DNA from: JAKFDK01 sp036676195
GTDB lineage: Bacteria > Bacillota > Sulfobacillia > Symbiobacteriales > ZC4RG38
Direction of reading: 5' to 3'
Assembly (NCBI GenBank): GCA_036676195.1
Contig: JAKFDK010000114.1
Span: forward strand, 1 to 31,516
Length of the DNA stretch: 31,516 bases
Below the pieces are notes generated by a model, which saw nothing but the letters and a program-made list of their open reading frames with translations, was not told where the DNA came from and did no database searches. Below are positions 1 to 7,913 of this stretch, piece by piece (the first letter of the stretch is position 1; every line of letters starts with the position of its first letter). A program made the position numbers and the translations under genes.

Positions 1-1676
1 AGACCCTGCAGATGTTCCGCCAGACTGCTGAGTTCCGTGCTGACCCCCACGATGTGCCCCAGATCTGCCCGCAGGCGTTCGGCACCGGTCTCCAGACGCT
101 GCACCGCCGCTGCGTTGTTCCCGGAACTCTCGCCGATCCCCGCCAGGGTATGGGTGACCTCCGCCGAGGCGGCGGTCATCTCTTCAGCGGCGGCGCTGTT
201 GGTGCGGGCGGCGTCGGCCAGGTCGTGGAAGGACTGCACCAGCTCAGTGGCAGAAGCGGCAAGCTGGTGGGTTTCGCCGGCGATCCCCTCCATCTGCCCC
301 ACCGTCTCCCCGGTGGTGGCCATGACCTGATCCAGGGCCTGGCGGGCAGTGGCAGCCAGAGTACTGCCGGACTCCACTTCACGGGCATTGATCTGCACCG
401 CCGCGGTGGCTTCCTCGATCCCGCCACGGATTTCGGCCAGCAGATCGGCAATATTCCTGGCCTCGCTGATGGAGCTTTCGGCCAGCTTGCGCACCTCCTG
501 GGCGACCACGGCGAAACCCCGGCCGTGTTCCCCCACCCGCGCCGCCTCAATGGCGGCATTCAGCGCCAGCAGGTTCGTTTGCCCGGCAATCTGGCTGATG
601 GTGTCAGCAATGCCGCCGATGCGCTGGGATTGGTCGCCCAGGCTGCGGATCACGGTGGCGGCGGAATCCGAAGCCAGTCGCAGCCGTGAAATTCCGTCCA
701 TCATCCCGGTCATGGCGGCACTGCCCTCCTGGGCCACCCGGGCGGCCTGCTGCGACGCGGCCAGTACGCTGCCCGCCCGCTGGCTGACACTGCCGGCGGC
801 CTGGGCCATGCTGTCTACCAGGTGCGCCCCGTGGGCCAGCGCCGCGGCGTCCGTTTCCGCCCCGGCGGCCACATGGCTGATGGCGCGTCCCAGTTCATTC
901 ATCACCTGGTTACCAACGGCGGCCCGCTCTTCTTCCTGGCGGCTGGTCCCCACCACCGCAGTCAGGGTATGGACAAAATCAGTCTCCAGGAAGACACGGG
1001 CATCGCCGGAGGCGCCGGTCAGTTCGCCGGACGCTCCCACCAGGCTGTTAGCCGCCTGCTGAATCTCGGCCATGGCAGTTTGCAGGTCCCCCAGGGCGGT
1101 GGTACGGGCGGCCGCCTCGTTTTCGGCGCGGGAGAGGACGGCGGCGGCCTTTTTGGCCAACTGAGCAATCAGCACCATCATCACGCCCGTGGTGATCCAG
1201 AAGTAGCCGTGGCTGGCCACATCCAGGGCAATGGCTGTATTCGGGTCCCACAGAATGGCGAACAGCATACCGGCGATGCTGACCGCGTTCACGGCCCAGA
1301 CCACCCGGGGCCGGAAGTAGAGGGCGGCCACGGCCGGGGGCATGAGCCAGATTGCCCAGGCGGCCCGGCTCATGTGAATGGTCAGGGGCATCGCTGCCAA
1401 TGCCACGGCCACGCTGACCGGCCCGAGGTACTTCACACTGCCCGGCAGCCAGCGCTTGCGGTGGAAAACGGCGGGCACCGCCATGGCCGCGGCGGTCACC
1501 GCCATCCAGACATAATACCTGGGCATCTCCGCGGGGCCGGTGGTGGCGTACATGATCAACCCGACCAGGCCGCCGGCGATGAAATAGACGTACCAGATCG
1601 CCTTGACCAGAGCCGCATCGGTGGTTTGCTCATGCCAGACCAGAATCGATTCCTGCGCCCCTGAGTGACGAGCCAT
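1..1676 (-). CDS. Methyl-accepting chemotaxis protein, six-helix membrane sensor (3' end outside window)
   Basis: Chemoreceptor that would pass signals to CheA/CheW. Reading the minus strand from the ATG at 1676 gives about 558 codons without a stop to the window edge. Residues 1-175 hold about six closely spaced hydrophobic segments with short loops (for example YYVWMAVTAAAMAVPAVF), so sensing is probably within the membrane rather than by an extracellular domain. No clear HAMP domain is seen; a linker beginning LAKKAAAVLSRAENEAAA leads into the signalling rod. The conserved hairpin tip reads NLLALNAAIEAARVGEHGRG, with FAVVAQEVRKLAE after it, the hallmark of MCP signalling domains. AAGGAG lies 8-9 bases before the ATG. 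The C-terminus is missing because the window starts here. Family assignment is firm; the ligand cannot be told. Confidence 0.93.
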   Translation of the reverse strand, partial: MARHSGAQESILVWHEQTTDAALVKAIWYVYFIAGGLVGLIMYATTGPAEMPRYYVWMAVTAAAMAVPAVFHRKRWLPGSVKYLGPVSVAVALAAMPLTIHMSRAAWAIWLMPPAVAALYFRPRVVWAVNAVSIAGMLFAILWDPNTAIALDVASHGYFWITTGVMMVLIAQLAKKAAAVLSRAENEAAARTTALGDLQTAMAEIQQAANSLVGASGELTGASGDARVFLETDFVHTLTAVVGTSRQEEERAAVGNQVMNELGRAISHVAAGAETDAAALAHGAHLVDSMAQAAGSVSQRAGSVLAASQQAARVAQEGSAAMTGMMDGISRLRLASDSAATVIRSLGDQSQRIGGIADTISQIAGQTNLLALNAAIEAARVGEHGRGFAVVAQEVRKLAESSISEARNIADLLAEIRGGIEEATAAVQINAREVESGSTLAATARQALDQVMATTGETVGQMEGIAGETHQLAASATELVQSFHDLADAARTNSAAAEEMTAASAEVTHTLAGIGESSGNNAAAVQRLETGAERLRADLGHIVGVSTELSSLAEHLQG

Positions 1677-1746
1677 CAAACTTCTCCTTTGTGGTGAGTA
1701 AGGAATGTAAAGACTAAGGCCAATAAAAACTACACCACAGTTTTAC

Positions 1747-1755
1747 ATTATAGCA
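1747..1755 (-). promoter_or_regulatory. Extended -10 promoter element for the chemoreceptor
   Basis: The minus strand reads TGCTATAAT here, a perfect TATAAT with the upstream TG of an extended -10, about 70 bases before the chemoreceptor start. No good -35 hexamer is seen at the usual distance, which is common for extended -10 promoters. Confidence 0.5.
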
Positions 1756-1802
1756 AAGAGACTGGTCGTAGCGGAGCCAGATCTGCCCGGCAGCGAAATC
1801 AC

Positions 1803-1833
1803 TTGACTGCGGCAAGCACCCGCTTCCTACAAT
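1803..1833 (+). promoter_or_regulatory. Possible sigma-A promoter for the dsbA-like/amidohydrolase genes
   Basis: TTGACT (1803-1808) and TACAAT (1828-1833) are separated by 19 bases, slightly longer than ideal, and lie about 90 bases before the start of the selenoprotein candidate. It is the best promoter-like pair in the 244-base divergent gap, but unproven. Confidence 0.4.
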
Positions 1834-1920
1834 GGGAATAATGGACCAGGAGGATTCGGCCCAACGGCACTGACGCGTCACCCGGGCCACCGGGAGTTTC
1901 CCAGCAGGAGGTCATTGACC

Positions 1921-2508
1921 ATGGCTGTACGGATTGAAGTCTTTTCGGACTACGTCTGACCCTTTTGCTTTCTGGCGGAAACGCCCCTGGCCCGTGCCGG
2001 CCAGATGGAGGAACTCGATGTTGTCTGGCGTCCGTTCGAGCTGCGCCCGGAACCGGCACCCATGCCCGCGGCAGAGTATCTGGACAGAGTCTGGCGTCAA
2101 GTCGTGGCGCCCCGGGCCCAGGCAATGGGGGTGGAGATGATCCGGCCAACGGTTCATCCCCGCACCCGGCTGGCCCACGAGGCGACCGCCTTGGCGCAGC
2201 GCCAGGGCCGGATGGGCGTCATGGCCGATGCCCTGCTGCGCGCTTACTTTCAACACGACCGTGATATCGGCGAGATCGGGGTCCTGTGCGAGATTGGCGG
2301 CTCCGTTGGCCTGGACCCGGTGGCCTTACGGGACTGTCTGGAGCGGCGGACGCTTCAGGCGGCGGTGGCCGAAGAACTGGCGCTGAGCCGGGAATATGGG
2401 ATCACGGCTGTGCCCACGTTTATTGTGGGTGGACGCCACGTTCTGCAGGGGCTGGTCAGTACCGAGCAGTTGCTGCAGGCGGTGCAGAAGTCCCGGGCCA
2501 ACGGGTGA
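1921..2508 (+). CDS. DsbA/FrnE-family thiol-disulfide oxidoreductase, probable selenoprotein (UGA = Sec at codon 13)
   Basis: Thioredoxin-fold oxidoreductase of the DsbA/FrnE (2-hydroxychromene-2-carboxylate isomerase-like) group, 195 residues if the UGA at 1957-1959 is read. The ATG at 1921 has AGGAGG nine bases upstream. The N-terminus reads MAVRIEVFSDYV-UGA-PFCFLA, where the family has C-P-F/W-C: the UGA falls exactly on the catalytic N-terminal cysteine, the standard place for Sec in UxxC redox proteins. The rest is intact, including the alpha-helical insert, WRPFELRPEPAP and the cis-proline motif TAVPTFIVGG near the C-terminus. Initiating only at the internal ATG 2005 would lose strand 1 and the whole active site and has no ribosome binding site. 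No signal peptide is seen, so it is probably cytoplasmic. It is followed 56 bases later by an amidohydrolase gene. The alternative is a simple nonsense mutation (TGC/TGT to TGA); the hairpins just after the UGA and the undamaged remainder argue against it. Confidence 0.8.
1957..2004 (+). promoter_or_regulatory. Candidate bacterial SECIS element after the UGA codon
   Basis: Two adjacent hairpins follow the UGA. The first is GGCG-GAAA-CGCC (1974-1985). With U of UGA as +1, its loop starts with G at +22 and an unpaired U lies at +17, close to the E. coli fdhF SECIS (bulged U17, loop G23). The second is a perfect 6-bp stem CTGGCC/GGCCAG (1987-1992, 1999-2004) with loop CGTGCC, whose second base is G. 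Both loops lie 18-33 bases after the UGA, inside the range known for bacterial SECIS elements. Which one SelB would bind cannot be decided by eye. Confidence 0.6.
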
Positions 2509-2564
2509 TGCACCCGGCCCTGACCGGTGCCCGGGAGTTGGGAGCCAAGGGAGTGGGATAAGGC

Positions 2565-3908
2565 ATGAGTCACTCGGTCCTGATCCGCGGCGGCACGCTG
2601 GTCACTATGGACCCGCAGCGCCGGGTGCTGCGCGGGGACCTGTACGTGGCTGGTGGGCGCATCGCCGCGGTGGGGGAGGGTGTTCCGCCGACCGCCGACC
2701 AAGTGTTTGACGCCGCCGGCATGGCGGTGTTGCCCGGGCTGGTGCAGACCCATATTCACCTGTGCCAGACCCTGTTGCGCAGCCAGGCCGACGACCTGGA
2801 ACTGCTGGACTGGCTGAAGCGGCGGATCTGGCCGCTGGAAGCCGCCCATAACCCGGAAAGCCTGTCCGCTTCCGCCCGCCTGGGCTGTGCAGAACTGATC
2901 CTGGGCGGCACCACCACTCTGGTGGACATGGGCACGGTGCATCATACCCATGAGGTCTTCCAGGCCATCGCCGACAGCGGCCTGCGCGCCTTTGGCGGCA
3001 AGTGCATGATGGACCACGGGGACGAGGTGCCCCCTGGCCTGCGGGAACGACCGGAACAGTCGCTACAGGAGAGTCTGGACCTGCTGGAGCGCTGGGACGG
3101 CGCGGCGGACGGGCGCATCCGCTACTGCTTTGCCCCCCGGTTCGCCGTGAGCTGCAGCGATGGCTTGCTGCGGGAGGTACAGCGGATCGCCGCCGATCGC
3201 CGGGTGTTGGTCCATACCCATGCCGCTGAAAACCGGGGCGAGTGCGCCCTGGTGGAAGCTGAGCGCGGCTGCCGGAATGTGGAGTATTTTCACCGGCTGG
3301 ACCTGACCGGTCCCGGGCTGCTGCTGGCGCACTGTGTGCACCTGAGCGATGGCGAAATGGACCTGCTGGCCCGTACACACACCCGGGTGGCCCACTGCCC
3401 CAGTTCCAACCTGAAACTGGCGTCAGGCATCGCCCGGGTGGCTGAGCTGCGCCGGCGCGGGGTCGAGGTGGGCCTGGGCGCCGACGGCGCCCCCTGCAAC
3501 AATAACCTGGACGGGTTCCTGGAAATGCGGCTGGCCGCCCTGCTGCAGAAGGTGGTGGCCGGCCCCACCGCCCTGTCGGCGCCCGAAGTGCTGGAGATGG
3601 CGACCATCGGCGGCGCCCGCGTGGTGGGCCTGGCGCACGAGATTGGCAGCCTGGAGATAGGTAAGCGGGCCGATCTCATTGCCGTGGACCTGCGCGGGCT
3701 GCATATAGCTCCGGAGCCGGAAGACGGCACCGCCGGACTGATCTCCCGGCTGGTCTACGCCGCCCGGTCCACCGATGTGTGCCTGACCATGGTCGACGGC
3801 CGCATCCTCATGCGGGGCCGGCAACTGCTGACCGTGGATGCCGACGAGATCGCCGCGGCCGCCCGCCGGACCCTGACAGCGCTGAAGCAGCGGGCTGGGG
3901 TGGACTGA
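2565..3908 (+). CDS. Amidohydrolase, 5'-deoxyadenosine/MTA/SAH deaminase type
   Basis: Metal-dependent aminohydrolase of 447 residues, the normal family length, predicted to deaminate an adenosine-like or related heterocycle. Metal-binding motifs are in place: THIH (His63, His65), HTHAAEN (His217/His219), LAHCVH and the catalytic aspartate in GLGADGAPCNNNLDG. CPSSNLKLASGIA and the C-terminal EIGSLEIGKRADLIAVD are characteristic of the MtaD/DadD/SsnA/TrzN branch. PRFAVSCSDGLL and the GKCMMD stretch fit deoxyadenosine-deaminase-type members best. It follows the selenoprotein candidate in the same direction with a 56-base gap, so co-transcription is likely. The exact substrate (5'-deoxyadenosine, methylthioadenosine, 8-oxoguanine or a triazine) cannot be fixed from sequence. 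Confidence 0.85.
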   Translation: MSHSVLIRGGTLVTMDPQRRVLRGDLYVAGGRIAAVGEGVPPTADQVFDAAGMAVLPGLVQTHIHLCQTLLRSQADDLELLDWLKRRIWPLEAAHNPESLSASARLGCAELILGGTTTLVDMGTVHHTHEVFQAIADSGLRAFGGKCMMDHGDEVPPGLRERPEQSLQESLDLLERWDGAADGRIRYCFAPRFAVSCSDGLLREVQRIAADRRVLVHTHAAENRGECALVEAERGCRNVEYFHRLDLTGPGLLLAHCVHLSDGEMDLLARTHTRVAHCPSSNLKLASGIARVAELRRRGVEVGLGADGAPCNNNLDGFLEMRLAALLQKVVAGPTALSAPEVLEMATIGGARVVGLAHEIGSLEIGKRADLIAVDLRGLHIAPEPEDGTAGLISRLVYAARSTDVCLTMVDGRILMRGRQLLTVDADEIAAAARRTLTALKQRAGVD

Positions 3909-3930
3909 GCCCAGGGGTATTTTTGGAACG

Positions 3931-3962
3931 AAGTCCCCGGCACTCACTGAGTCCGGGGACTT
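3931..3962. terminator. Bidirectional terminator-like hairpin between convergent genes
   Basis: A perfect 10-bp stem (AAGTCCCCGG/CCGGGGACTT) with a 12-base loop sits between the convergent amidohydrolase and ABC permease genes. There is no strong T-tract on either strand, so efficiency is uncertain. Confidence 0.55.
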
Positions 3963-3979
3963 GTGCACCGATCGCCCCC

Positions 3980-4738
3980 TCAGCGGACTTTCCAGGGCAC
4001 AATCGCGCGCTCAAGCTCGTCCAGTATGAGGCTGAAAACGTAACCCAGAATCGAGATCACGATCAGCCCGGCGTACATTCGTTCCACGGCAAAGACGGTC
4101 CAGGCATTTTGAATCATATAGCCAACACCACTCTTGGCGCCCACAATCTCGGCCACAACAACCAGAACCAGGCCCATCCCCATTCCCAGCTTCAAGCCGG
4201 TCAGAATGAGCGGCAAGGCACCCGGCAGTGCAATGGTTGTAAATGTCCGCAGTCGGGAAGCCCCGTAGTTTTTCCCTACGTCAAAATGGATACGGGCAAT
4301 ATGCATGACACCGGACATGGTGTTAATGACTACAAGATAAAACACACCAATAGCGACCATGGCAACTTTTGAGGCCTCGCCTAAACCGAAGATCAAGAGA
4401 ATCAAGGGTAGAATCGCACTTTTGGGAACCGGGTAGGTTGCGGCGATCATGGGTTCCAGCGCGGCTCGTAACCAGCGGGAAAGGCCCATGGCAATGCCGA
4501 GAACGATCGCAGGAACGGCGCCGATGACGAATCCGGCCAGAATGCGGGTAAGACTCGCGGAGACGTGGCGCCACAACTCTCCCGAAATCAGCATTAACCA
4601 CAGCGATGCCAGCACAGTGGACGGGCCCGGGAAGAATCGGGTGTCGACCAGACCGAATCGAGTCGCAAGTTCCCAGATACACAGGAGTAAGAGGGGCGAC
4701 AAGATGGAAATAAGTCGCTCAATTTTTGATCTGGTCAC
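3980..4738 (-). CDS. ABC transporter permease, NitT/TauT (SsuC-like) family
   Basis: Inner-membrane permease of an importer for nitrate/sulfonate/taurine-type or organic-acid substrates; 252 residues, typical length. About six hydrophobic helices are visible. The EAA-type loop that contacts the ATPase reads GASRLRTFTTIALPGALPLI, followed by GLKLGMGMGLVLVVVAE. The GTG start overlaps the stop of the upstream ATPase gene by four bases (GTGA), so the two are translationally coupled. The matching binding protein is probably the lipoprotein at 7914-9026, in the divergent operon. Family call is firm; the substrate is inferred only from context. Confidence 0.92.
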   Translation of the reverse strand: MTRSKIERLISILSPLLLLCIWELATRFGLVDTRFFPGPSTVLASLWLMLISGELWRHVSASLTRILAGFVIGAVPAIVLGIAMGLSRWLRAALEPMIAATYPVPKSAILPLILLIFGLGEASKVAMVAIGVFYLVVINTMSGVMHIARIHFDVGKNYGASRLRTFTTIALPGALPLILTGLKLGMGMGLVLVVVAEIVGAKSGVGYMIQNAWTVFAVERMYAGLIVISILGYVFSLILDELERAIVPWKVR

Positions 4739-5556
4739 TTCTGCTTGCCCTCCTGCGCCCGCACTTTTTCGATTTCCTCGTGCAGTTGGCTGCCCATGCG
4801 CGCCTGCAGTTCGCCATACTTGTGATCGGCCCGAATCTCCAACACTTTGCGTGGCCGCGCAAACGGGACGTTCATGATATCCCTGACCTCTCCGGGTGAA
4901 GCCGTCATCAGCATGATCCGGTCGCCGAGGATAATCGCCTCATCCAGCGAGTGGGTAATGAATACGACCGTTTTTTGTGTCTCTTCCCAGATGCGCAGCA
5001 GTTCTTGATGCAGGATCGTCTTGTTTTGCTCGTCCAGCGCCGAGAAAGGCTCATCCATCAGCAACACTTCCGGGTCGGTGGCAAATGCCCGAGCCAGGCT
5101 TACCCGCTGCTTCATACCACCTGAAAGCTGATGAGGATATACGTTTCGGAACCTGGTCAGGCCAACCTTGTCCACCCAGAATTGAACCCGTTCGTTCCGC
5201 TCGTGGGCAGGAACACGGCGATTGTCCAGGCCGTAACCAACGTTTTGTGCGACGGTCATCCAGGGAAAAATCGATTCTTCCTGGAAGACCAGGGCATTTT
5301 GAGGGCGCTTTGAATCACCTTGTTCGATTTGCACGGTGCCAGCCGTGGCTGTTTCCAGGCCGGCCAAAATCCGCAAGAGTGTCGTTTTTCCGCAGCCACT
5401 GGGCCCAACAATGACGAAAAACTCCCCCCGTCTGATGTCAAGGGTAATCGGCTTGATAGCGGTGTGGGTGCCAAACGAAGTGCGGAAATCCTTGTTAAGC
5501 TCCCTGATCTTGATCTTGATGCTGTTTTCTGCTTTGATTGGCATTGCGATGCTCAC
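4735..5556 (-). CDS. ABC transporter ATP-binding protein, NitT/TauT (SsuB/TauB-like) family
   Basis: ATPase that energises the importer with the adjacent permease. Walker A GPSGCGKTT, Q-loop FQEESIFPWM, signature LSGGMKQR, Walker B VLLMDEP and H-loop ITHSLDEA are all present. A longer reading from 5595 is open, but GTG 5556 has GGGAGG seven bases upstream and is the better start, giving 273 residues. It overlaps the permease gene by four bases. The operon is divergent from the marR-type gene across about 140 bases, an arrangement suggesting shared control. Confidence 0.93.
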   Translation of the reverse strand: MSIAMPIKAENSIKIKIRELNKDFRTSFGTHTAIKPITLDIRRGEFFVIVGPSGCGKTTLLRILAGLETATAGTVQIEQGDSKRPQNALVFQEESIFPWMTVAQNVGYGLDNRRVPAHERNERVQFWVDKVGLTRFRNVYPHQLSGGMKQRVSLARAFATDPEVLLMDEPFSALDEQNKTILHQELLRIWEETQKTVVFITHSLDEAIILGDRIMLMTASPGEVRDIMNVPFARPRKVLEIRADHKYGELQARMGSQLHEEIEKVRAQEGKQK

Positions 5557-5698
5557 TCGATCGCCTCCCTGTGACAAGAAAAATGAAATGGGCAATTAAG
5601 GGAACCTGAGACCTGATTATTAGATGCAAACACGAACTATTCCTATCTTGCTATTCTTTATGTAGTGAATATGACGAAGTCTCACAGGAGGAATACGA

Positions 5699-6235
5699 AT
5701 GAAAACCAAGCGCACCATTACCAAGGCTGAAAACGCGGATCGTTTTCCCCCGACACTGGCGGTACGGGTCTATCTACTGCTGAGGGAAACTTATAAGTTG
5801 GCAGACAAGGTATTTGAGAGTGACTTTCGCAATTTCGATCTGTCATCGTCGCAATACACCGTTCTCCGTTACCTGCATAACGACGAAGCGATCCCTATGT
5901 CAGAATTAAGCCGCCGTCTGACCCAGGGAAAAAGTAACCTGACCACGCTGATTCCACGAATGGAACGGAAGGGTCTGGTGGAAACCACGGTCGATGCCCG
6001 TGATAAGCGCTCCAGCCTGGTACGGCTTACCGATACCGGCCGCCGCCTGCGTGATCAGGTGGTTCCCGCGCATCGCCGGTTACTGGAAGCCATGCTGCGG
6101 AGGTTGGGTCCTGAAGAGCAGGAACAGTTCGTGCATCTCCTTGCACAGATAAATAGGAGTTTGACGGAAGTGATGAAAGAAGCAGCCAAGGGTGAAAAAC
6201 GTTGGCAATCTGAGGATATCGTCGAAAACGGGTGA
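5699..6235 (+). CDS. MarR-family transcriptional regulator
   Basis: Winged-helix regulator of 178 residues. The recognition region reads SELSRRLTQGKSNLTTLIPRM and the wing DARDKRSSLVRLTDTGR, both typical of MarR. AGGAGG lies seven bases before the ATG. The protein sits between the divergent ABC importer genes and the UbiD operon, as local regulators of aromatic-acid catabolism often do; such proteins usually repress until a phenolic or acyl-CoA-like ligand binds. A 20-bp inverted repeat lies in the downstream UbiD promoter and is the likely operator. Ligand unknown. Confidence 0.9.
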   Translation: MKTKRTITKAENADRFPPTLAVRVYLLLRETYKLADKVFESDFRNFDLSSSQYTVLRYLHNDEAIPMSELSRRLTQGKSNLTTLIPRMERKGLVETTVDARDKRSSLVRLTDTGRRLRDQVVPAHRRLLEAMLRRLGPEEQEQFVHLLAQINRSLTEVMKEAAKGEKRWQSEDIVENG

Positions 6236-6264
6236 TATCGAATCCAAATCACTGTATTCAGTAT

Positions 6265-6311
6265 TTGCTCTGCCAGTCCCATCATAGCACAATAGTACAC
6301 AACCGTACTAT
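6265..6311 (+). promoter_or_regulatory. Promoter with overlapping palindromic operator before the UbiD gene
   Basis: TTGCTC (6265-6270) and CACAAT (6288-6293) are spaced by exactly 17 bases. Overlapping the -10 and likely start point is ATAGTAC-acaacc-GTACTAT (6292-6311), a perfect 7-bp inverted repeat with arm centres 13 bases apart, the geometry of a MarR-dimer site. The upstream MarR gene is the obvious candidate binder. A weaker ACTG-TATT-CAGT repeat lies at 6251-6262. Confidence 0.55.
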
Positions 6312-6345
6312 ATGGACGGGGAAATTCTCTGAGAGGGGAACTGGC

Positions 6346-7866
6346 ATGGCGACCGAAGTTGACACGACACCACCTACCCCACAAATGGACAACAGCGCAC
6401 CCCGAGACCTGCGTGAATGGCTCCAACTGGTAGACAACCATGGACTGCTGGCCCGTGTTCAAGCTCCCGTGGACACCAATCAGGAGATGAGTGCTCTCAC
6501 TTACATGGTCGGTCAGACCATCGGCGGACCGGCCCTTCTGTTTGAGAACATCAAGGGACATCCGGGAGCGCGTTCGCTGTGGAACATTCTGGGCTCCAGT
6601 CTGGATCGCATTGCGTTGGCCGTTGGCCTGCCCACGGGAATGAAGGCCATGGACCTGATCCTGGCCTATCGGGAGCGGCTGCAGCGGCGGATCCCGCCGG
6701 TGGTTGTTGACGGAAGCACCGCCCCGGTCAACGAGAATGTGCTGCTCGGCGATGAGGTGGACGTCCTTCGGTTTGCGCCCCCCCAGCATTGGCCCCTGGA
6801 TGGCGGCCGGTATATTGGCACAGCCGATGCGGTCATCACACGTGATCCCGACGGCGGCTGGTTGAACTACGGTACTTACCGCATGATGGTGCACGACCGG
6901 AACCATGTGGGGCTGTACATGTCTCCGGGCAAGGACGCCCGCCTGCACATCGACCGCGCCTGGGAACTGGGCAAGCCCATTGAGGTTGCGGCTGTGTGGG
7001 GCATCATGCCGGCCCTGTTCATGGTGGCATCCCAGGGCTTCCCCAAGACCATGTCCGAATTGGATTATGCCGGCGGCCTCATGGGCGCACCCATGGAGTT
7101 GGTTCAGGGCGCCGTGACTAACCTTCTGATCCCGGCCCAGGCTGAGATTGTCATGGAGGGCGTGATTCATCCCGGCTCCAGCCGGCTGGAAGGGCCGTTC
7201 GGCGAATTCCAGGGCTACTATGGCCGCCCTGAGGCCGTGGCCCCGCTGGTCGAGGTGAAGGCACTGCACTTCCGGAACCAGCCCATTCATACCAACGCGT
7301 TAATGGCTGACTATCCGGCCTGTGAGCAGAATGTATTTTTCTCCATCATCCGGTCTGCTCGGATTTGGGATGACCTGGATGCGCTCGGCGTACCTGGTAT
7401 CAAGGGTGTATACTGCCACCCGGCGGCTGCCGGTGGGTTTGGGGTAACCGTGATCAGCATGGAGCAGCGCTATGCCGGCCACGCCCCCCAGGTGCTGGCC
7501 CTGGCGGCGCAGTGCCCTGGCGGTGCCTATTACACGAAATGGATCATCGCCGTGGACGAGGACGTTGACCCGACGAGTATGGACCAGGTGATCTGGGCCA
7601 TGTCAACCCGGTGCAACCCTACTGAGGACATCGACATCCTCCGCCAGACCTGGTCTACCTACCTGGATCCCACCAAGAATCCGCCCGAGGAGCGGCCGTG
7701 GGGGTCCAAGGCCCTGATCAACGCCTGCATGGAACACAAGTACAAGTCCGTTTTCTCCAAGCGTACGACTGTGGCACGGTCGGTTTACGAACGGCTGACG
7801 GCACGCTGGAGCGAGTTTGGGCTTCCGGTTGCACCACCGCAGTTGCGGGCCCTTGAAGATCGGTAA
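6346..7866 (+). CDS. UbiD-family prenylated-FMN-dependent decarboxylase
   Basis: Reversible (de)carboxylase of unsaturated or aromatic acids, requiring prenylated FMN made by a UbiX-type enzyme (none in this window). 506 residues, standard for the family. The catalytic E-R-E triad is recognisable: Arg179 in NYGTYRMMV, Glu282 and Glu287 in LEGPFGEFQGYYG, matching the five-residue spacing in fungal Fdc1. The ATG at 6346 follows AGAGGGG; the frame is open further upstream but without a ribosome site. The binding-protein gene follows after 47 bases, so it is probably one operon. Substrate could be a hydroxybenzoate, protocatechuate or similar acid; this is inference from context. Confidence 0.92.
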   Translation: MATEVDTTPPTPQMDNSAPRDLREWLQLVDNHGLLARVQAPVDTNQEMSALTYMVGQTIGGPALLFENIKGHPGARSLWNILGSSLDRIALAVGLPTGMKAMDLILAYRERLQRRIPPVVVDGSTAPVNENVLLGDEVDVLRFAPPQHWPLDGGRYIGTADAVITRDPDGGWLNYGTYRMMVHDRNHVGLYMSPGKDARLHIDRAWELGKPIEVAAVWGIMPALFMVASQGFPKTMSELDYAGGLMGAPMELVQGAVTNLLIPAQAEIVMEGVIHPGSSRLEGPFGEFQGYYGRPEAVAPLVEVKALHFRNQPIHTNALMADYPACEQNVFFSIIRSARIWDDLDALGVPGIKGVYCHPAAAGGFGVTVISMEQRYAGHAPQVLALAAQCPGGAYYTKWIIAVDEDVDPTSMDQVIWAMSTRCNPTEDIDILRQTWSTYLDPTKNPPEERPWGSKALINACMEHKYKSVFSKRTTVARSVYERLTARWSEFGLPVAPPQLRALEDR

Positions 7867-7913
7867 CGTTCCTGGTCGCTGGCAGTTTGACACCCATCGG
7901 GAGGGAATAACAG

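Noticed and set aside
2005..2508. Internal ATG of the dsbA-like gene as the true start
   Set aside because: It lacks a ribosome site and removes the first strand and the entire active site; the ATG at 1921 has AGGAGG and an in-frame UGA at the catalytic Cys position.
6316..6327. 12-base match ACGGGGAAATTC shared with 9232-9243
   Set aside because: Exact 12-mers are expected to recur by chance in a window of this size, and the similarity does not extend.
7887..7892. TTGACA just upstream of the first binding-protein gene as a promoter
   Set aside because: The matching -10 would fall within or beyond the ribosome site and start codon, so it cannot drive this gene.
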